Program-made: the position numbers and the translations under genes
Notes under the pieces: generated by a model
Database searches by the model: none
Told to the model about the DNA's origin: nothing
The model's input: only the letters and a program-made list of their open reading frames with translations
In this document: positions 6,865 through 7,652 of the stretch, in pieces
Numbering within the stretch: the first letter of the stretch is position 1
Layout of the letters: each line of letters opens with the position of its first letter
Assembly (NCBI GenBank): GCA_002315455.1
Contig: DCGG01000015.1
Coordinates: 1 to 7,652, forward strand
DNA: 7,652 nucleotides
Direction of reading: 5' to 3'
Source of the DNA: Lentisphaeria bacterium UBA1784
GTDB lineage: Bacteria > Verrucomicrobiota > Lentisphaeria > Victivallales > Victivallaceae

Positions 6865-6884
6865 CCGATCCGGCGCAAGTCCGG

Positions 6885-6895
6885 CCAAGGCTTGG
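6885..6895 (+). other. Small palindrome in the gap between the two ATPase genes
   Basis: CCAAG-G-CTTGG sits in the 44-base spacer and its right arm overlaps the GGAG ribosome site (6894-6897) of the second gene. Folding would only make about four pairs around GGC, so any effect on translation is speculative. Confidence 0.25.
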
Positions 6896-6908
6896 AGAAA
6901 AAGACAAA

Positions 6909-7652
6909 ATGTTGGATGTTGAAAGTTCTGCTCTGCTGGATCTCATCAGCAGTGAAAAAGGTGCCCGCGACCCCGAATTGCGGGGGCATCTGAAAGAGGT
7001 CGCCGAGGAGTGCGAAAACTCCGGGAAATCCGCGTTGGAGGTGGTGGAGAATTTCGGTCTGCTCACCAAGGCGGAAATGCTGGAACTCATGGCGGAAAAC
7101 CTGGGGTCCTACGTCTGGAATCCGCAGGCGATGGACGTCAACAGCGACGCTCTGACCCTGATCACGCCGGAAATCGCCCGGACCCACGGTGTCATCCCCC
7201 TGAAGGATGACGGCACCACCGTCCATCTCGCCATGCGCCGGCCACTGGATTATCAGACGGTGGAGGCGATCCGGTTCATTGTTGGCAAGGACTTGCTCCC
7301 CATTCCCTGCGATCCGGACAAGTTCGACGAGGAACTGGATCGTTACTATCCCGAGCGGGAGGATTCCATCGCCGACATCGTGGCGGAATTCGGGCAACTT
7401 GTGGAGGAGAAACCCGACCTCACCGACGAGGAACTTGCCAACGATACCCCCATCATCAAGTTCGTCGACGTGGTCATGCATCAGGCCATCAAAGACAAGG
7501 CGTCGGATATTCACTTCGAACCTTTCGAGAAGAACTTCCGGATCCGTTACCGGGTGGATGGCGCCCTCTACGAGATGCCCCAGCCTCCCAAAAGTCTGGC
7601 GCAGCCGGTGATCAGCCGCATCAAGATCATCTCCGGCCTGAACATCTCCGAA
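6909..7652 (+). CDS. Second GspE/PilB-family ATPase, N-terminal part (cut by window edge)
   Basis: The first 248 residues of a second type II secretion/type IV pilus ATPase; the reading frame stays open to the last base of the window. It has an MshEN-like N-terminal domain (about 25-148) with the segments THGVIPL (92-98) and VHLAMRRPLDYQTVEAI (105-121), an acidic linker (about 150-180), then the start of the ATPase core: PIIKFVDVVMHQA (181-193), KASDIHFEPFEKNFRIRYRVDGAL (split here as KASDIHFEP, 197-205, and IRYRVDGAL, 212-220), and VISRIKIISGLNISE at the end. These align with the same blocks of the preceding ATPase (ASDIHLEP, VRYRIDGAL, SRVKLMARLDITE), while the N-terminal domains share little identity. 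The ATG has a GGAG site (6894-6897) 11 bases upstream. Walker motifs lie beyond the window, so activity cannot be judged. Same operon as the preceding gene is likely. Confidence 0.92.
   Translation, partial: MLDVESSALLDLISSEKGARDPELRGHLKEVAEECENSGKSALEVVENFGLLTKAEMLELMAENLGSYVWNPQAMDVNSDALTLITPEIARTHGVIPLKDDGTTVHLAMRRPLDYQTVEAIRFIVGKDLLPIPCDPDKFDEELDRYYPEREDSIADIVAEFGQLVEEKPDLTDEELANDTPIIKFVDVVMHQAIKDKASDIHFEPFEKNFRIRYRVDGALYEMPQPPKSLAQPVISRIKIISGLNISE

Noticed and set aside
5290..6888. A 532-codon open frame on the minus strand opposite the first ATPase
   Set aside because: Same codon-bias effect opposite a gene with complete ATPase motifs; no recognisable protein.
6840..7090. A frameshifted or split single ATPase gene rather than two genes
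   Set aside because: The first protein is full length with an intact C-terminal end and stop, and the second begins with its own ribosome site and a complete N-terminal domain.

Overview
The window is ordinary bacterial chromosome, GC-rich in the genes and AT-rich between two of them. It holds five protein genes and two convincing promoters. No RNA gene, insertion sequence, CRISPR array or phage gene is visible. The gene content (an RNF ion-pump subunit, a short RecJ, and two adjacent GspE/PilB-type ATPases) and the strong preference for G/C-ending codons suggest a Gram-negative, possibly anaerobic bacterium. A PVC-group lineage such as Lentisphaerota would fit, but that is a low-confidence impression and not proven by the sequence.

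Layout: (1) 16-717 (+) is rnfE, a membrane subunit of the RNF/RSX ferredoxin:NAD oxidoreductase. It is followed after 18 bases by 736-1656 (+), a ten-helix EamA/DMT-type transporter, probably co-transcribed. (2) A 131-base gap carries a sigma70-type promoter for tyrS (1788-3080, +), encoding tyrosyl-tRNA synthetase. (3) A strong hairpin flanked by A and T runs (3096-3131) ends tyrS and, from the other side, recJ (3165-4877, -), the 5'-3' single-strand exonuclease; the two genes converge on it. (4) A 256-base AT-rich divergent gap holds a clear promoter for the rightward genes, a possible recJ promoter, a tandem 7-base repeat and an inverted repeat. (5) 5134-6864 (+) encodes a complete GspE/PilB secretion/pilus ATPase. 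It is followed 44 bases later by a second, diverged paralogue starting at 6909 and running off the window's right edge.

The genes do not form one pathway: energy conservation, transport, translation, DNA repair and protein secretion/pilus assembly are side by side. The only clear functional unit is the ATPase pair, which probably continues into a type II secretion or type IV pilus operon to the right. The most interesting signals are the promoters of tyrS and of the ATPase pair, which share an 11-of-13 base block around the -35 in identical register; the tandem ATPases; and the CxxCxxC tail on RnfE. I do not see evidence for a new multi-gene system here.
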